In this document: positions 16,922 through 25,383 of the stretch, piece by piece
Numbering within the stretch: position 1 is the first letter of the stretch
Layout of the letters: each line of letters opens with the position of its first letter
NCBI GenBank assembly: GCA_038530575.1
Contig: JBCBCP010000002.1
Location: forward strand, 62,001-126,000
Direction of reading: 5' to 3'
DNA length: 64,000 nucleotides
From: JBCBCP01 sp038530575
GTDB lineage: Bacteria > Pseudomonadota > Alphaproteobacteria > Rhodobacterales > Rhodobacteraceae
Program-made: the position numbers and the translations under genes
Notes under the pieces: generated by a model
What the model was told of the DNA's origin: nothing
Seen by the model: only the letters and a program-made list of their open reading frames with translations
Databases searched by the model: none

Positions 16922-18310
16922 TTAATAGCGGTAGTGTTCCGGCTTGAACGGGCCTTCGGGTTTGACACCGATATATGAGGCTTGATCGGGCGCTAGCTCG
17001 GTCAGTTTCACGCCGATCCGCGCAAGGTGCAGGCGCGCGACCTTCTCGTCGAGGTGCTTGGGCAGGATGTAGACTTGGTTCTCGTAATCGTCGCCCTTCG
17101 TCCACAACTCGATCTGCGCCAGCACCTGGTTGGTGAAGGAAGCGGACATCACGAATGACGGATGGCCCGTTGCATTTCCAAGGTTCAGGAGACGCCCTTC
17201 GGACAGCAGAATGATACGATTGCCGGACGGCATTTCGATCATGTCTACCTGTTCCTTGATGTTGGTCCACTTGTGGTTCTTCAGGCTGGCGACCTGAATT
17301 TCGTTGTCGAAGTGGCCGATATTACCGACGATCGCCATGTCTTTCATCGCGCGCATATGCTCGATGCGGATGACGTCCTTGTTGCCGGTGGTGGTGATGA
17401 AGATGTCAGCCGATGCGACTTCATCCTCCAGCAGCGTGACTTCGAAGCCGTCCATTGCGGCCTGAAGGGCGCAGATCGGATCAACCTCGGTGACCTTCAC
17501 CCGCGCGCCTGCCCCGCGCAGGGATGCGGCGGAGCCTTTGCCCACATCGCCGTAGCCCATCACGACAGCGACTTTGCCGGCCATCATCGTGTCGGTGGCG
17601 CGGCGGATCCCGTCAACCAGCGATTCCTTGCAGCCGTACTTGTTGTCGAACTTCGACTTGGTGACGCTGTCGTTCACGTTGATCGCAGGGAAAGGCAGCT
17701 GGCCCTCGCGCACCAGCTCATAGAGACGGTGCACACCGGTCGTCGTTTCCTCGGACACGCCCTTGATCTGGTCGCGGACCTTGGTGAACCAGCCCGGAGA
17801 GGCCTCCATGCGCTTGGCGATCTGCGCCTTGATCACTTCTTCTTCTTCGGATTGCGGAACGGGGATGATCTCTTCACCCGCTTCGGCCCGTGCGCCCAGC
17901 AGGATGTACAGCGTCGCGTCGCCGCCATCGTCGAGGATCATGTTCGGGCCATCCGCGAACATGAAGGATTTGTCGAGGTAATCCCAATGCTCTTCAAGGC
18001 TTTGACCCTTGATCGCGAAGACCGGTGTGCCACCTGCCGCTATGGCCGCAGCAGCATGGTCCTGGGTCGAAAAGATGTTGCACGATGCCCAGCGCACATC
18101 CGCGCCAAGCTCAACCAGCGTTTCGATCAGAACCGCCGTCTGGATGGTCATGTGCAGCGAGCCGACGATGCGCGCACCGCTCAGCGGTTTGCTTTGCCCG
18201 TACTCCTCGCGCAGCGCCATCAGGCCCGGCATTTCGGTTTCGGCGATATCCAGTTCCTTGCGGCCGTAGCCCGCCAGGTCGATGTCTTTGACGATATAGT
18301 CTTTGGCCAT
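16922..18310 (-). CDS. ahcY: Adenosylhomocysteinase (SAH hydrolase)
   Basis: NAD-dependent enzyme splitting S-adenosylhomocysteine into adenosine and homocysteine, which keeps methylation reactions running. Marks are GARIVGSLHMTIQTAVLIETL, the substrate-binding WASCNIFSTQDHAAAA, the NAD-binding GYGDVGKGSAASLRG near residue 240, and the C-terminal PEGPFKPEHYRY in which Lys and Tyr contact NAD. At 462 residues it has the bacterial insertion. It is a single-gene unit; the 150-bp leader shows no recognisable SAH riboswitch. In Rhodobacter capsulatus ahcY also lies near the reg genes, as here. Confidence 0.97.
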   Translation of the reverse strand: MAKDYIVKDIDLAGYGRKELDIAETEMPGLMALREEYGQSKPLSGARIVGSLHMTIQTAVLIETLVELGADVRWASCNIFSTQDHAAAAIAAGGTPVFAIKGQSLEEHWDYLDKSFMFADGPNMILDDGGDATLYILLGARAEAGEEIIPVPQSEEEEVIKAQIAKRMEASPGWFTKVRDQIKGVSEETTTGVHRLYELVREGQLPFPAINVNDSVTKSKFDNKYGCKESLVDGIRRATDTMMAGKVAVVMGYGDVGKGSAASLRGAGARVKVTEVDPICALQAAMDGFEVTLLEDEVASADIFITTTGNKDVIRIEHMRAMKDMAIVGNIGHFDNEIQVASLKNHKWTNIKEQVDMIEMPSGNRIILLSEGRLLNLGNATGHPSFVMSASFTNQVLAQIELWTKGDDYENQVYILPKHLDEKVARLHLARIGVKLTELAPDQASYIGVKPEGPFKPEHYRY

Positions 18311-18464
18311 ACGCTTTTCCTAACCTCGTGTTTGCGCGCGGCGTACCAGCTTTGCGCCGAAGCCTCAATTGCTTGGGCGCCGCAAGTGCGATTGCGGCTT
18401 CATCGCCGGACCCGAGACGGTTAAACAACATGGGTCATCAGCCTAGAAACACCGGAGCGCCCCA

Positions 18465-19061
18465 ATGGCCCGCCAAACCCGCGCTTGGCAACGCATGCTG
18501 TCGGGCCGCAGGCTTGACCTGCTCGACCCGACACCCATGGATATCGAGATTGAGGATATTGCACACGGCCTTGCCTTTGTCGCGCGGTGGAACGGGCAAA
18601 CCATTGGAGAGTATGCGTATTCCGTCGCCGAGCATTCGCTTTTGGTCGAGGCGCTGTTTGAAAGGCTGGTGCCGAGCGTCGAGCCAAAATGGAAGCTGGC
18701 TGCCCTTCTGCATGACGCCCCAGAATACGTGATCGGGGACATGATATCGCCTGTCAAAGCTGCCGTTGGGCCGGGATACGGGGCTCTGGATGAACGGCTG
18801 GAGGCGGCCATTCACATCCGGTTCGGACTGCCCGCGAAAGTTCCCACAAAAATAAAGCGAATTATCAAAAAGGCCGACAAGATCAGCGCCTGGATGGAGG
18901 CGACGCAGATTGCCGGTTTTACTAGGGCCGAAGCAACAAAGTTTTTTGGACAGCCCGACCCGGCGATGATCGACGGGCTAGATATCGTGCTGCGCCCGCC
19001 GGTAGAGACCCGCGCGGCCTTTACCGCGCGCCACGCAGAGTTGTTGGCGGCCTGCTCATGA
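18465..19061 (+). CDS. HD domain phosphohydrolase (YfbR-like)
   Basis: A 198-residue protein with an HD metal-dependent phosphohydrolase domain. The metal ligands appear in YSVAEHSLLVEAL, in the HD pair of ALLHDAPEYVIGDM, and in the later KKADKISAW aspartate. The closest family I can recall is YfbR, which removes phosphate from deoxynucleoside 5'-monophosphates, so a nucleotidase role is likely but not certain. It is divergent from ahcY and overlaps the next gene by ATGA. Confidence 0.85.
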   Translation: MARQTRAWQRMLSGRRLDLLDPTPMDIEIEDIAHGLAFVARWNGQTIGEYAYSVAEHSLLVEALFERLVPSVEPKWKLAALLHDAPEYVIGDMISPVKAAVGPGYGALDERLEAAIHIRFGLPAKVPTKIKRIIKKADKISAWMEATQIAGFTRAEATKFFGQPDPAMIDGLDIVLRPPVETRAAFTARHAELLAACS

Positions 19062-19546
19062 TCGCCGTTCGGCCCGCCATATCCCTTGATGCCGCGTCGA
19101 TGGCTAAGCTACTGAATGCCATCATCCGGGAGGGCGGCACAACGGCGATGACGCAGGACGTGAAAGCGTCGGATATTGCGGACTGGATGGCCTCCAACGA
19201 CGGGCGCGCGGCGTGGCACGTTGCGGTGGACGGCGGCGAGAATGTCGTTGGGTTTCAGTATATTGAGCCAGGTGGCGACTACCTTCCCGATGAGGCGGCA
19301 GAGATCGCGACTTTTGTACAAATTGGCCAGACCGGGCTCGGCATCGGGTCAAAACTGTTTGAGGCGACGCGGCGGGCGGCCAAGGAGATCGGCTACGTCT
19401 GGATCAACGCAAATATCCGCAGCGATAATGAGGGGGGCCTGATCTATTACCAGTCCCGAGGCTTTACCACTTACGGCGTGATTGAAGGGTATGCTCTTGC
19501 CGACGGCACAATCGTCGACAAGACGCTTAAACGGTTTGACCTTTAG
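19058..19546 (+). CDS. GNAT family N-acetyltransferase
   Basis: A 162-residue acetyl-CoA-dependent acetyltransferase with the GNAT fold. It starts MIAVRPAISLDAASMAKLLNAII, has the AWHVAVDGGENVVGFQYIE strand pair, and has the acetyl-CoA loop region IGQTGLGIGSKLFEATRRAAKEIG, then NIRSDNEGGLIYYQSRGFTTYG. The substrate is unknown. It is coupled to the HD phosphohydrolase gene by an ATGA overlap and ends nine bases from the convergent regA. Confidence 0.9.
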   Translation: MIAVRPAISLDAASMAKLLNAIIREGGTTAMTQDVKASDIADWMASNDGRAAWHVAVDGGENVVGFQYIEPGGDYLPDEAAEIATFVQIGQTGLGIGSKLFEATRRAAKEIGYVWINANIRSDNEGGLIYYQSRGFTTYGVIEGYALADGTIVDKTLKRFDL

Positions 19547-19555
19547 GGCGGTTTG

Positions 19556-20110
19556 TCAGCGCGGGCTGCGCTTTGCCAGGATACGCTGCAGGGTGCGGCG
19601 GTGCATGTTCAGACGTCGCGCCGTTTCCGACACGTTCCGATCACACAGCTCATAAACCCGCTGGATGTGTTCCCAGCGAACGCGGTCGGCGCTCATAGGG
19701 TTTTCTGGCGGCGGAGGAAGATCATCGCCGGTTGCGAGCAGCGCGTTCACGATGTCGGCCGCATCAGCAGGCTTTGACAGATAGTCCGTCGCACCGATCT
19801 TGACCGCAGCAACGGCCGTAGCAATCGCGCCATACCCTGTCAGGACAACAACCCGCGCGTCGGGGCGCTTTTCACGCAGAACCTCCACCACGTCGAGGCC
19901 GTTGCCATCCTCAAGGCGCAGATCAACCACGGCATAGGCGGGCGGACGGGCTGTTGCAATCGCGCGGCCTGCGGCGACGCTGTCTGCAGTTTCGATATCA
20001 AAGCCGCGCCGCTCCATCGCCTTGGCCAGACGCCGCAGAAACGGTTCGTCATCGTCAACCAACAGAAGGGACTTGTCTTCTCCGATGTCCTTAAGGTCTC
20101 CCTCGGGCAT
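19556..20110 (-). CDS. regA: Redox response regulator RegA/PrrA/ActR
   Basis: DNA-binding response regulator of the RegB/RegA global redox system. The receiver domain has the acidic pocket LLLVDDDEPF, the phospho-acceptor Asp in AVVDLRLEDG, Thr in VVLTGYGA and Lys in LSKPADAAD. A proline linker follows, and then a Fis-type helix-turn-helix near the C-terminus (NVSETARRLNMHRRTLQRIL), which is nearly invariant in this family. It has 184 residues. It lies downstream of senC in the same direction (68-bp gap) with regB divergent, the layout known from Rhodobacter. Confidence 0.96.
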   Translation of the reverse strand: MPEGDLKDIGEDKSLLLVDDDEPFLRRLAKAMERRGFDIETADSVAAGRAIATARPPAYAVVDLRLEDGNGLDVVEVLREKRPDARVVVLTGYGAIATAVAAVKIGATDYLSKPADAADIVNALLATGDDLPPPPENPMSADRVRWEHIQRVYELCDRNVSETARRLNMHRRTLQRILAKRSPR

Positions 20111-20178
20111 ATCGTTCTCCGCGCGCTGAATAATTCAGCACACTATGTAGATCGGGTCCGCTGAGGTCAAATGCCGCA

Positions 20179-20808
20179 TCATCCGATTGCGGCAGCCTCT
20201 ACAAAACAGGCAACGCGGTCGGCCATCACCTCGGGCGTCACGTCGCGGCGGAAGAAGTCCACGAAGCCGACGCCGGGCATGGTTAGGTAGGTGAACGTCG
20301 AATGGTCCACGAGGTAGAATTCGTCACCATCCGCGGCATCGTGCGCACGGTAGTAGGTGCGATATGCCTCAGAGGCTGCTTTGACCTGCTCCGGTGAGCC
20401 GGTCAGGCCGACGACATTTTCGCCCATGTAGAAGGTAAAGTCGCCCACCACCTCGGGCGTGTCACGCGCCGGGTCAATCGAGATGAAGATTGGCGTCACA
20501 TCAAGCCCGGTTTCCGCCAGAATGTTTGTGGCCTGAACGTTGCGCGCCATGTCGAAGGGGCAGACGTCTGGGCAGAATGTGTAGCCAAAGTAGATCAGCG
20601 ACGGCTCTGTCAGCACATCCTGATCGGTGACTGTTTGGCCCTCACTGTTTACCAGTGTGAACGGCCCGCCAATATCGCCGCCGACCGACCCGCCGGAACA
20701 CTGCGCAAAGGTGGTGCTTTGCGATGCGCCAAACTGGGTCCACAGGTAAGTCCCCGCCAATCCCGAAACAACGACTAAGGCGGCGGCGATTGCAGCGATG
20801 CGGGTCAT
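20179..20808 (-). CDS. senC: SCO1/SenC/PrrC copper-binding protein
   Basis: Membrane-anchored thioredoxin-fold protein that delivers copper to cytochrome oxidase and affects RegB signalling. It has an N-terminal anchor (residues 4-24), the copper motif FCPDVCPF (CxxxC) and the distant His in LVDHSTFTYL; 209 residues is normal. It is co-directional with regA and divergent from regB, with an 81-bp shared promoter gap. Copper loading of cbb3- or aa3-type oxidase is the likely job, by family knowledge. Confidence 0.94.
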   Translation of the reverse strand: MTRIAAIAAALVVVSGLAGTYLWTQFGASQSTTFAQCSGGSVGGDIGGPFTLVNSEGQTVTDQDVLTEPSLIYFGYTFCPDVCPFDMARNVQATNILAETGLDVTPIFISIDPARDTPEVVGDFTFYMGENVVGLTGSPEQVKAASEAYRTYYRAHDAADGDEFYLVDHSTFTYLTMPGVGFVDFFRRDVTPEVMADRVACFVEAAAIG

Positions 20809-20889
20809 GACGTCCTCCGGATGCTTGTTTGCTTTGCGCTAACAGGTAGACATGATCAGGCTCAACACAACGAACGGGATTGTGACCCA

Positions 20890-22272
20890 ATGGCGCAGCT
20901 GAATTTTGGATTTCTGGCGGGGCAGAACCGGGGTAACTGGATTCGCCTGCGCACTCTGATCCTTTTGCGCTGGGTGGCCATCGTCGGTCAGCTGATCGCG
21001 ATTACCGTGGCCCAACGCTACTATAACCTCACGCTGGAGCTTGGTCTGTGCTACCTCGCCGTTGGCGTCAGCGTGATCGGCAACCTGATCGCCATCTTTG
21101 TGTTCCCGGAAAACAAACGCCTGTCGGAATCCGAGAACATGATCATGGTCTTGTTCGACCTGCTGCAAATCGCGTTTCTGCTGTTTCTGACGGGCGGGCT
21201 GCATAACCCGTTTGCCCTTCTGCTGCTAGGGCCCGTCACGATTTCGGCCTCCGTGCTGTCGGCCCGATCAACGATGATCATCGGCGGCGTGGCGATCTTG
21301 CTCGTGAGTGCCCTGTCACAGTATCACTTTCCGCTTCGGACCGAGCAGGGGTTCATCCTTTTCATGCCGGATATCTTCGTGTTCGGGAACTGGACCGCCC
21401 TTGTCATTGCGATCGGCTTCATCGGTGCCTACAGCTGGCGGGTCACCGCAGAAATGCACGCGATGGCGGATGCGCTGAGTGCAACGCAAGAAGCGCTATC
21501 ACGAGAGCAAAAACTGACGGACCTTGGCGGTGTGGTCGCCGCTGCCGCGCATGAGTTGGGCACGCCACTGGCAACGATCAAACTGGCCTCGGGCGAACTT
21601 ATGGACATGCTGGAGGATCAGCCAGACCTGCGCGAAGATGCGGCGCTCATCCGTGAACAGGCTGACCGTTGCCGCGAAATTCTGCGCGACATGGGCCGCG
21701 CCGGCAAAAGCGACACGCATTTGCGGCAGGCCCCGCTGGTCGCTGTGATTAACGAAGCGGCGGAACCTCACGCGGAGCGGGGCAAAACGATCCAGTACAC
21801 CCAAGGCGCACAGGACGGTGACGACCTTGAACAACCGCTGATCCTGCGGAAGCCAGAAATTATCCACGGCCTGCGCAATATGGTGCAAAATGCCGTCGAC
21901 TTTGCCAAAGCCAATGTCTGGATCGAAATGCGCTGGACGGCCAAGGAAATCTCGATCCGGATCATGGACGATGGCGCTGGCTTTCCTCCGCACCTTCTGG
22001 GCCGGATTGGTGACCCGTTCATGCGGCGGCGCAAGAACAAGACGCAGCGACCCGGCTACGAGGGGATGGGGCTTGGCCTTTTCATAGCGAAAACACTGCT
22101 GGAGCGGACCGGGGCGGTTTTGAACTTTGCCAATGGGCACGATCCGTATGATCCACCTAAGGATGGCGCTCCGCAGATTGGTGCAATTGTCGAGATCACA
22201 TGGCCTCGGGCCATCATTGACGCGCGTCTGGTCGGCGCGGAGGTCACGGAAAATCAGCGTATCACAGCGTGA
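20890..22272 (+). CDS. regB: Redox sensor histidine kinase RegB/PrrB/ActS
   Basis: Membrane sensor kinase that phosphorylates RegA when the quinone pool or redox state shifts. Five or six membrane helices fill residues ~20-185, with the ubiquinone-contact motif GGLHNPFALLLLGP between helices. The H-box is AAAAHELGTPLATIK, and the redox-active cysteine follows in EQADRCREILRDM. N, G1 and G2 boxes end at GLGLFIAKTLLERTG. ATG 20890 gives 460 residues; the open frame from 20821 is upstream noise. It is divergent from senC-regA. Confidence 0.96.
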   Translation: MAQLNFGFLAGQNRGNWIRLRTLILLRWVAIVGQLIAITVAQRYYNLTLELGLCYLAVGVSVIGNLIAIFVFPENKRLSESENMIMVLFDLLQIAFLLFLTGGLHNPFALLLLGPVTISASVLSARSTMIIGGVAILLVSALSQYHFPLRTEQGFILFMPDIFVFGNWTALVIAIGFIGAYSWRVTAEMHAMADALSATQEALSREQKLTDLGGVVAAAAHELGTPLATIKLASGELMDMLEDQPDLREDAALIREQADRCREILRDMGRAGKSDTHLRQAPLVAVINEAAEPHAERGKTIQYTQGAQDGDDLEQPLILRKPEIIHGLRNMVQNAVDFAKANVWIEMRWTAKEISIRIMDDGAGFPPHLLGRIGDPFMRRRKNKTQRPGYEGMGLGLFIAKTLLERTGAVLNFANGHDPYDPPKDGAPQIGAIVEITWPRAIIDARLVGAEVTENQRITA

Positions 22273-22285
22273 CGCCTGCATTTGG

Positions 22286-22300
22286 TTAACATGGCATTAA
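22286..22300. promoter_or_regulatory. CtrA box 1, perfect TTAA-N7-TTAA
   Basis: TTAACATGGCATTAA matches the full CtrA consensus and lies within a larger palindrome GGTTAA-N7-TTAACC. It is 43 bp upstream of the PAS protein start. Confidence 0.7.
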
Positions 22301-22316
22301 CCAATGACCGTGTAAG

Positions 22317-22331
22317 TTAACCTTGGGGTAA
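22317..22331. promoter_or_regulatory. CtrA box 2, one mismatch
   Basis: TTAACCTTGGGGTAA fits TTAA-N7-TTAA with one mismatch (GTAA). It lies 31 bp after box 1 and just upstream of the ribosome-binding site of the PAS protein gene, so CtrA bound here would probably block or position transcription. Confidence 0.5.
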
Positions 22332-22342
22332 CGGAGGCGCTC

Positions 22343-23857
22343 ATGCCGCTGACAACGATGGCATTCATTCTGTTGATTGCCTGCGCTACAGTCACTGCCG
22401 CGCTTTGGCTCGTGCTGCGCATGAGCCGGCAACCGACAAATGTGGTAACCCATTCAGATATCGACAGCCGCACAACGCTTCTTTTTGAGGGTTGCGAGCT
22501 GGTGGACGCAACCGACACGGCACACCGTATCCTTGGCCTTGACCCTGAAAAGGCGGATTGGTCATCGATCAAGCAGGAGCTGGTACATCGTTTTTCTGGT
22601 TTACCGAACGACCTTGATGACTTGGATGAAGGTGTTCATACGCTTGGCCCCCGCACCAACAACGACCCGTCATTCCTTGAAGTTGAACGGGCAGGAGCAT
22701 CAAGTATCGTAACGCTCTACTCGGATGGGGCAAAAGGAGACGCCGGCCGCTTGGCCCAGCTTGAAGCGGAAAACGCAACGCTGCGCCGCGCGGTCGAAAG
22801 CTCTCCGCATCCGATCTGGCAGGCAGAAGCGACCGGTCAAGTGAGTTGGTACAACCGCGCCTATGGCGCGCTACTGGACAAAGCAGGCAAGCAAGCCAGC
22901 GGCACAGAGCCGCTTTTTGACATTCCGCCCGACCTGACTCAGGAGCCTCGAGATCAACGCGCACAATTGCAGCGGCAGAGCGACGGAACGCATATGTGGT
23001 TTGATCTTGTGCTGCAGCGGATGGACGGCGTGGCTATCGGCCATGCGATGGATATTGAACCAGTAATCCGGGCAGAGGTTGCGCAGCGCAATTTCGTGCA
23101 GACGCTCGCCAAAACATTTGCTCAGCTTTCAATTGGTCTGGCCATATTTGATCGTAACGGCAAGCTTGCCCTGTTCAATCCCGCGCTCGTCGATCTGACA
23201 ACGCTGCCTGCAGAACTGCTCAGTGGTCGCCCGGATCTTGCGACCTTCTTTGACCAGCTGCGGGACAGGCGGATGATGCCGGAACCCAAAAGCTACATCT
23301 CTTGGCGACAAGAGATAGCCGAAATGATCGCGGCGGCAGAAGATGGCCGATATCAGGAAACATGGACGCTCGAATCCGGCCAGACCTACCGAGTCAGCGG
23401 ACGGCCACACCCGGACAACGCCATTGCCTTCCTGATCGAAGATATCAGCGCCGAAATGCTGCTCACGCGAAATTTCCGCGCAGAACTAGAGCTTGGCCAG
23501 TCGTTGGTGGACAGTCTAACGGACCCGATTGCCGTCTTTACCAACACTGGCGTCCTGACACTATCGAACGCAGCCTACCGCTCGTTGTGCAAAGTGGATC
23601 CGCACAGCAGCTTTGCAGATTTCACTGTTCTGGACGCCTTGCGCGACTGGCACCAGATCGCGCAACCAAGCCCCGTGTGGGGCGATATCCGTGATTTCGT
23701 ACAAGATATGGGCGAACGCGTTGCGTGGGACGCTGCCGTTTCCCTCAAAGACGGATCGCGCTGGGTCTGCCATGTTCAGCCCATTGCCACGGGCGCAACC
23801 GCCGTGCGCCTGTCGCCCGATCACGCCCACGTCAAGGCCGACGCTACTACAGCCTAG
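22343..23857 (+). CDS. Multi-PAS membrane protein, DivL-like without kinase domain
   Basis: A 504-residue protein with one N-terminal membrane helix (residues ~5-27) and three PAS-like domains: ~148-240 (SSPHPIWQAEATGQVSWYNRAYG), ~250-370 (QLSIGLAIFDRNGKLALFNPALVDLT, PAS_7 type) and ~388-490 (SLTDPIAVFTNTGVLTLSNAAYRSL). It ends where a HisKA/HATPase region would begin; no H-box or ATP-binding motif is present. The PAS_7 wording and the following tsaE-amgK-murU-addBA-trxA order resemble the divL locus of Caulobacter as I recall it. It may therefore be a signalling scaffold in the CckA-CtrA pathway. Two CtrA-type boxes precede it. Confidence 0.7.
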   Translation: MPLTTMAFILLIACATVTAALWLVLRMSRQPTNVVTHSDIDSRTTLLFEGCELVDATDTAHRILGLDPEKADWSSIKQELVHRFSGLPNDLDDLDEGVHTLGPRTNNDPSFLEVERAGASSIVTLYSDGAKGDAGRLAQLEAENATLRRAVESSPHPIWQAEATGQVSWYNRAYGALLDKAGKQASGTEPLFDIPPDLTQEPRDQRAQLQRQSDGTHMWFDLVLQRMDGVAIGHAMDIEPVIRAEVAQRNFVQTLAKTFAQLSIGLAIFDRNGKLALFNPALVDLTTLPAELLSGRPDLATFFDQLRDRRMMPEPKSYISWRQEIAEMIAAAEDGRYQETWTLESGQTYRVSGRPHPDNAIAFLIEDISAEMLLTRNFRAELELGQSLVDSLTDPIAVFTNTGVLTLSNAAYRSLCKVDPHSSFADFTVLDALRDWHQIAQPSPVWGDIRDFVQDMGERVAWDAAVSLKDGSRWVCHVQPIATGATAVRLSPDHAHVKADATTA

Positions 23858-23905
23858 AAACGCATTGCGGTTGCAGCGCTCGGACCACAGGCTAGGCTGC
23901 GGGCC

Positions 23906-24376
23906 ATGACAGGCTTCCACCACAAAATCCAAATCGCTTCGCCAGATGCCACTCGGGCGTTGGCTGTACGGCTTGGCGCGGGTCTGACACCAGGAGATTG
24001 CCTTATGCTAGCCGGACCCGTCGGCGCGGGAAAAACGCATTTTGCAAGATCGCTGATAAAGTCACTGCTCGAAGTCCCAGAGGATGTGCCGTCTCCCACT
24101 TTCACGCTTGTCCAGGAATACGAAACGACACGCGGGCCACTTTGGCATGCTGACCTATACCGTCTGAGCGGGCCGGGTGAAATCGAAGAGCTGGGACTGC
24201 GCGATGCATTTGACACGGCGATCTGTCTGATCGAGTGGCCGGACAGATTAGGACCAGACGCCCCTCAGGATGCGCTTTGGATCACCTTGAAGCCTGAACC
24301 ACGTGAAGACGCCAGGGTCGCCGAGTTACGCAGCACCTCGAACCATTGGGCACCTATGGTAGAGGCTCTGGCATGA
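23906..24376 (+). CDS. tsaE: tRNA threonylcarbamoyladenosine ATPase TsaE
   Basis: P-loop ATPase that resets the TsaB-TsaD complex in t6A synthesis. Walker A is GPVGAGKTHFARSL near residue 38, followed by the family marks SPTFTLVQEYE and LWHADLYRLS. At 156 residues it has the normal length. Its stop overlaps the amgK start by ATGA. tsaD is 11 kb to the left. Confidence 0.95.
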   Translation: MTGFHHKIQIASPDATRALAVRLGAGLTPGDCLMLAGPVGAGKTHFARSLIKSLLEVPEDVPSPTFTLVQEYETTRGPLWHADLYRLSGPGEIEELGLRDAFDTAICLIEWPDRLGPDAPQDALWITLKPEPREDARVAELRSTSNHWAPMVEALA

Positions 24377-25383
24377 GCCGCACCAATGACTTGAACGCTT
24401 TTATCGACCGCGCTGGCTGGAACGGTGCCGCGCGTATGGTTGTTGCGGGTGACGCATCGAACCGAAGGTACGAACGGCTCACCCTTGGAGCTGAGACAAG
24501 CATCGTCATGGACGCCCCACCGTCCAAAGGTGAAGACGTACGCCCCTTCATTCGTATTGCCGGGCACCTGAAGACATGCGGGCTTAGTGCGCCGTCCATA
24601 CTGGCCGCAGACGAAGTTGAGGGTTTTCTACTGCTCGAAGACCTGGGGGACGATATTTATGCACGCGTGCTGGAACGTGATGCGACGCTCGAAGGCAGAC
24701 TCTATTCAGCCGCTGTTAACGTTCTCGTAGAGCTTCACCAACACCCTGCCCCAGCGCTTGAACCCTATGACGCGGCAACCATGACCGCTCTGTCGATGCT
24801 GGCCTTTGACTGGTATCTGGCGGGTGTTGACTCCGTAGACACATCAGCACGTCAAAGAGCTGAAACGGCGATTTACGCCATATTAGAGCCAATTTTACCC
24901 TCCGTAATGATCCAGCGTGATTATCATGCGGAAAACCTCCTGTGGCTCCCGGAACGCCACGGCGTTGCGCGCGTTGGCCTGCTCGACTTTCAAGATGCAA
25001 TGCTGGGGCATCCCGCCTATGACATGTGTTCCATCTTGTTGGATGCACGCCGGGACGTGCCGCGCGACATTCACGACGCAATGCTTGAGCATTACATCGT
25101 TACTGCACGGGTCGGGGACGAAACCGCGTTTCGTGGTGCCTACTGGGCCCTCGCCCTACAGCGAAATCTGAGGATTATCGGCGTTTTTGCGAGACTATGC
25201 CTTCGGGATGGCAAACCGCACTACGTTGATCTGCTGCCGCGCGTCTGGTCGCATGTCGAGCGCGCGTTGGAAGAGATCGGAGACGCGGTCTTGAAAAAAG
25301 CTGTAGGCGGCGCCCTGCCCGAACCAACGTCTGAGATACGCGAAAGGATCAAGGCGCAATGCGCGACACGCCAGACGCCGTGA
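24373..25383 (+). CDS. amgK: Anomeric MurNAc/GlcNAc kinase AmgK
   Basis: Aminoglycoside-phosphotransferase-fold sugar kinase of 336 residues, predicted to phosphorylate the anomeric carbon of N-acetylmuramic acid in peptidoglycan recycling. Marks are GDASNRRYERLT near the N-terminus, LLLEDLGDDIYAR, the catalytic loop IQRDYHAENLLW and GLLDFQDAMLGHPAYD. The pairing with murU directly downstream (25-bp overlap) is the strongest support, since AmgK-MurU is the known two-step route to UDP-MurNAc that bypasses fosfomycin-sensitive MurA. The start at 24373 overlaps the tsaE stop. Confidence 0.88.
   Translation: MSRTNDLNAFIDRAGWNGAARMVVAGDASNRRYERLTLGAETSIVMDAPPSKGEDVRPFIRIAGHLKTCGLSAPSILAADEVEGFLLLEDLGDDIYARVLERDATLEGRLYSAAVNVLVELHQHPAPALEPYDAATMTALSMLAFDWYLAGVDSVDTSARQRAETAIYAILEPILPSVMIQRDYHAENLLWLPERHGVARVGLLDFQDAMLGHPAYDMCSILLDARRDVPRDIHDAMLEHYIVTARVGDETAFRGAYWALALQRNLRIIGVFARLCLRDGKPHYVDLLPRVWSHVERALEEIGDAVLKKAVGGALPEPTSEIRERIKAQCATRQTP

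Noticed and set aside
15402..17270. Long minus-strand open frame of 622 codons
   Set aside because: It is antisense to hemY and runs into ahcY; composition is rich in His, Arg and Gln with no domain, typical of a shadow frame in high-GC DNA.
17162..18424. Plus-strand open frame of 420 codons
   Set aside because: Antisense to ahcY over its whole length; no motif recognised.
18311..18464. SAH or SAM/SAH riboswitch upstream of ahcY
   Set aside because: SAH riboswitches are common before ahcY, but the leader lacks the conserved GAGG-GCGCTGC core and the CACAACGGCTTCC-type core of the SAM/SAH class.
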